A stretch of 13,832 nt of DNA from assembly GCA_002402585.1 (NCBI GenBank), contig DHGC01000107.1, positions 17,129-30,960 on the forward strand. The letters are read 5' to 3'. This document shows positions 13,659 to 13,832 of this stretch, one piece after another. The position numbers and the translations under genes are program-made. The notes beneath the pieces were generated by a model that saw only the letters and a list, made by a program, of their open reading frames with translations, did no database searches and had not been told where the DNA came from. Each line of letters opens with the position of its first letter. Position 1 is the stretch's first letter. This DNA comes from Erysipelotrichaceae bacterium UBA4808 (GTDB lineage Bacteria; Bacillota_I; Bacilli_A; Erysipelotrichales; Erysipelotrichaceae).

Positions 13659-13832
13659 ATGAATAAGATTAAAAAAAGTATCGAAATGCATGCATTTAAT
13701 GAAGATAAGCTTTTAAGTCGCATCACAATGCAGGCAGATCGTGAAGGCTTGACGGCTCAGCGTCCTCAAGGAGGAAGAAATATGAAAAAAGTATTAGGTT
13801 TATTCGCTTTAAGTTTCGCATTAGTGTTGGCA
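13659..13832 (+). CDS. Putative anti-sigma factor or membrane protein, N-terminal part only
   Basis: Only 58 codons lie in the window. Residues 1-41 are hydrophilic (MNKIKKSIEMHAFNEDKLLS and onward), as in the cytoplasmic sigma-binding part of Firmicute anti-sigma proteins. From Met42 the sequence MKKVLGLFALSFALVLA is a membrane segment or signal peptide. The gene is 56 nt behind an ECF sigma factor gene, the usual place for its anti-sigma factor. AAAGGA (13643-13648) lies 10 nt before the ATG at 13659. Within the frame, AAGGAGG (13768-13774) stands 7 nt before Met42 (13782), so a second shorter product, or a different true start giving a secreted protein, is possible. I cannot assign a family from this fragment. 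Confidence 0.6.
   Translation, partial: MNKIKKSIEMHAFNEDKLLSRITMQADREGLTAQRPQGGRNMKKVLGLFALSFALVLA
13768..13784 (+). promoter_or_regulatory. Strong internal ribosome binding site with in-frame ATG
   Basis: AAGGAGG at 13768-13774 precedes ATG 13782 by 7 nt. The ATG is in frame with the start at 13659, 41 codons downstream. The 16 bases from AGGAGG through the ATG equal those of the ribokinase start (12017-12032). Confidence 0.55.

Overview
The window looks like a moderately low-GC Bacillota (Firmicutes) chromosome. AGGAGG-type ribosome binding sites are strong, TTG and GTG starts occur, genes are tightly overlapped, U-tailed hairpins act as terminators, and the genes are of Firmicute type (BMP-family nucleoside ABC transporter, ECF sigma factor followed by a membrane protein). 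An Erysipelotrichia-like or related lineage is possible, but this cannot be settled from the sequence alone. No tRNA, rRNA, CRISPR array or insertion sequence was seen. No gap between genes exceeds 131 bases.

Layout. Positions 1-2020 (minus strand) hold an M20-type amidohydrolase gene followed by a GntR/HutC-type regulator that runs off the left edge. A flavodoxin-fold NAD(P)H oxidoreductase gene starts divergently at 2085. From 2701 to about 13059 lies one long plus-strand transcription unit with a clear promoter. It encodes a BMP-family lipoprotein, a double ABC ATPase, two permeases, two tandem nucleoside hydrolases, a cyclic deaminase of the MTA/SAH-deaminase type, an ADP-ribosylglycohydrolase-like protein, a ribokinase and a 26-codon membrane peptide, and it ends in an intrinsic terminator. 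At 13102 an ECF sigma factor begins, followed by the start of a probable anti-sigma membrane protein cut by the right edge.

How the genes fit together. The lipoprotein captures nucleosides and the ATPase with its permeases imports them. The hydrolases split them into base and ribose, the ribokinase phosphorylates ribose for the pentose phosphate pathway, and the deaminase and ARH-like enzyme probably widen the substrate range to other nucleosides or N-ribosides. This goes beyond a plain nucleoside salvage operon, because two hydrolase paralogues, a deaminase and an ARH-fold glycohydrolase are translationally coupled. Control signals visible in the DNA are a 21-bp dyad inside the promoter spacer, two small hairpins in the leader, and a hairpin between the lipoprotein and ATPase genes that can form a mutually exclusive alternative.

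The points most worth a second look are the ARH-like enzyme in this setting, the 26-residue membrane peptide, the possible attenuator at 3892-3970, and the in-frame internal start in the putative anti-sigma gene.
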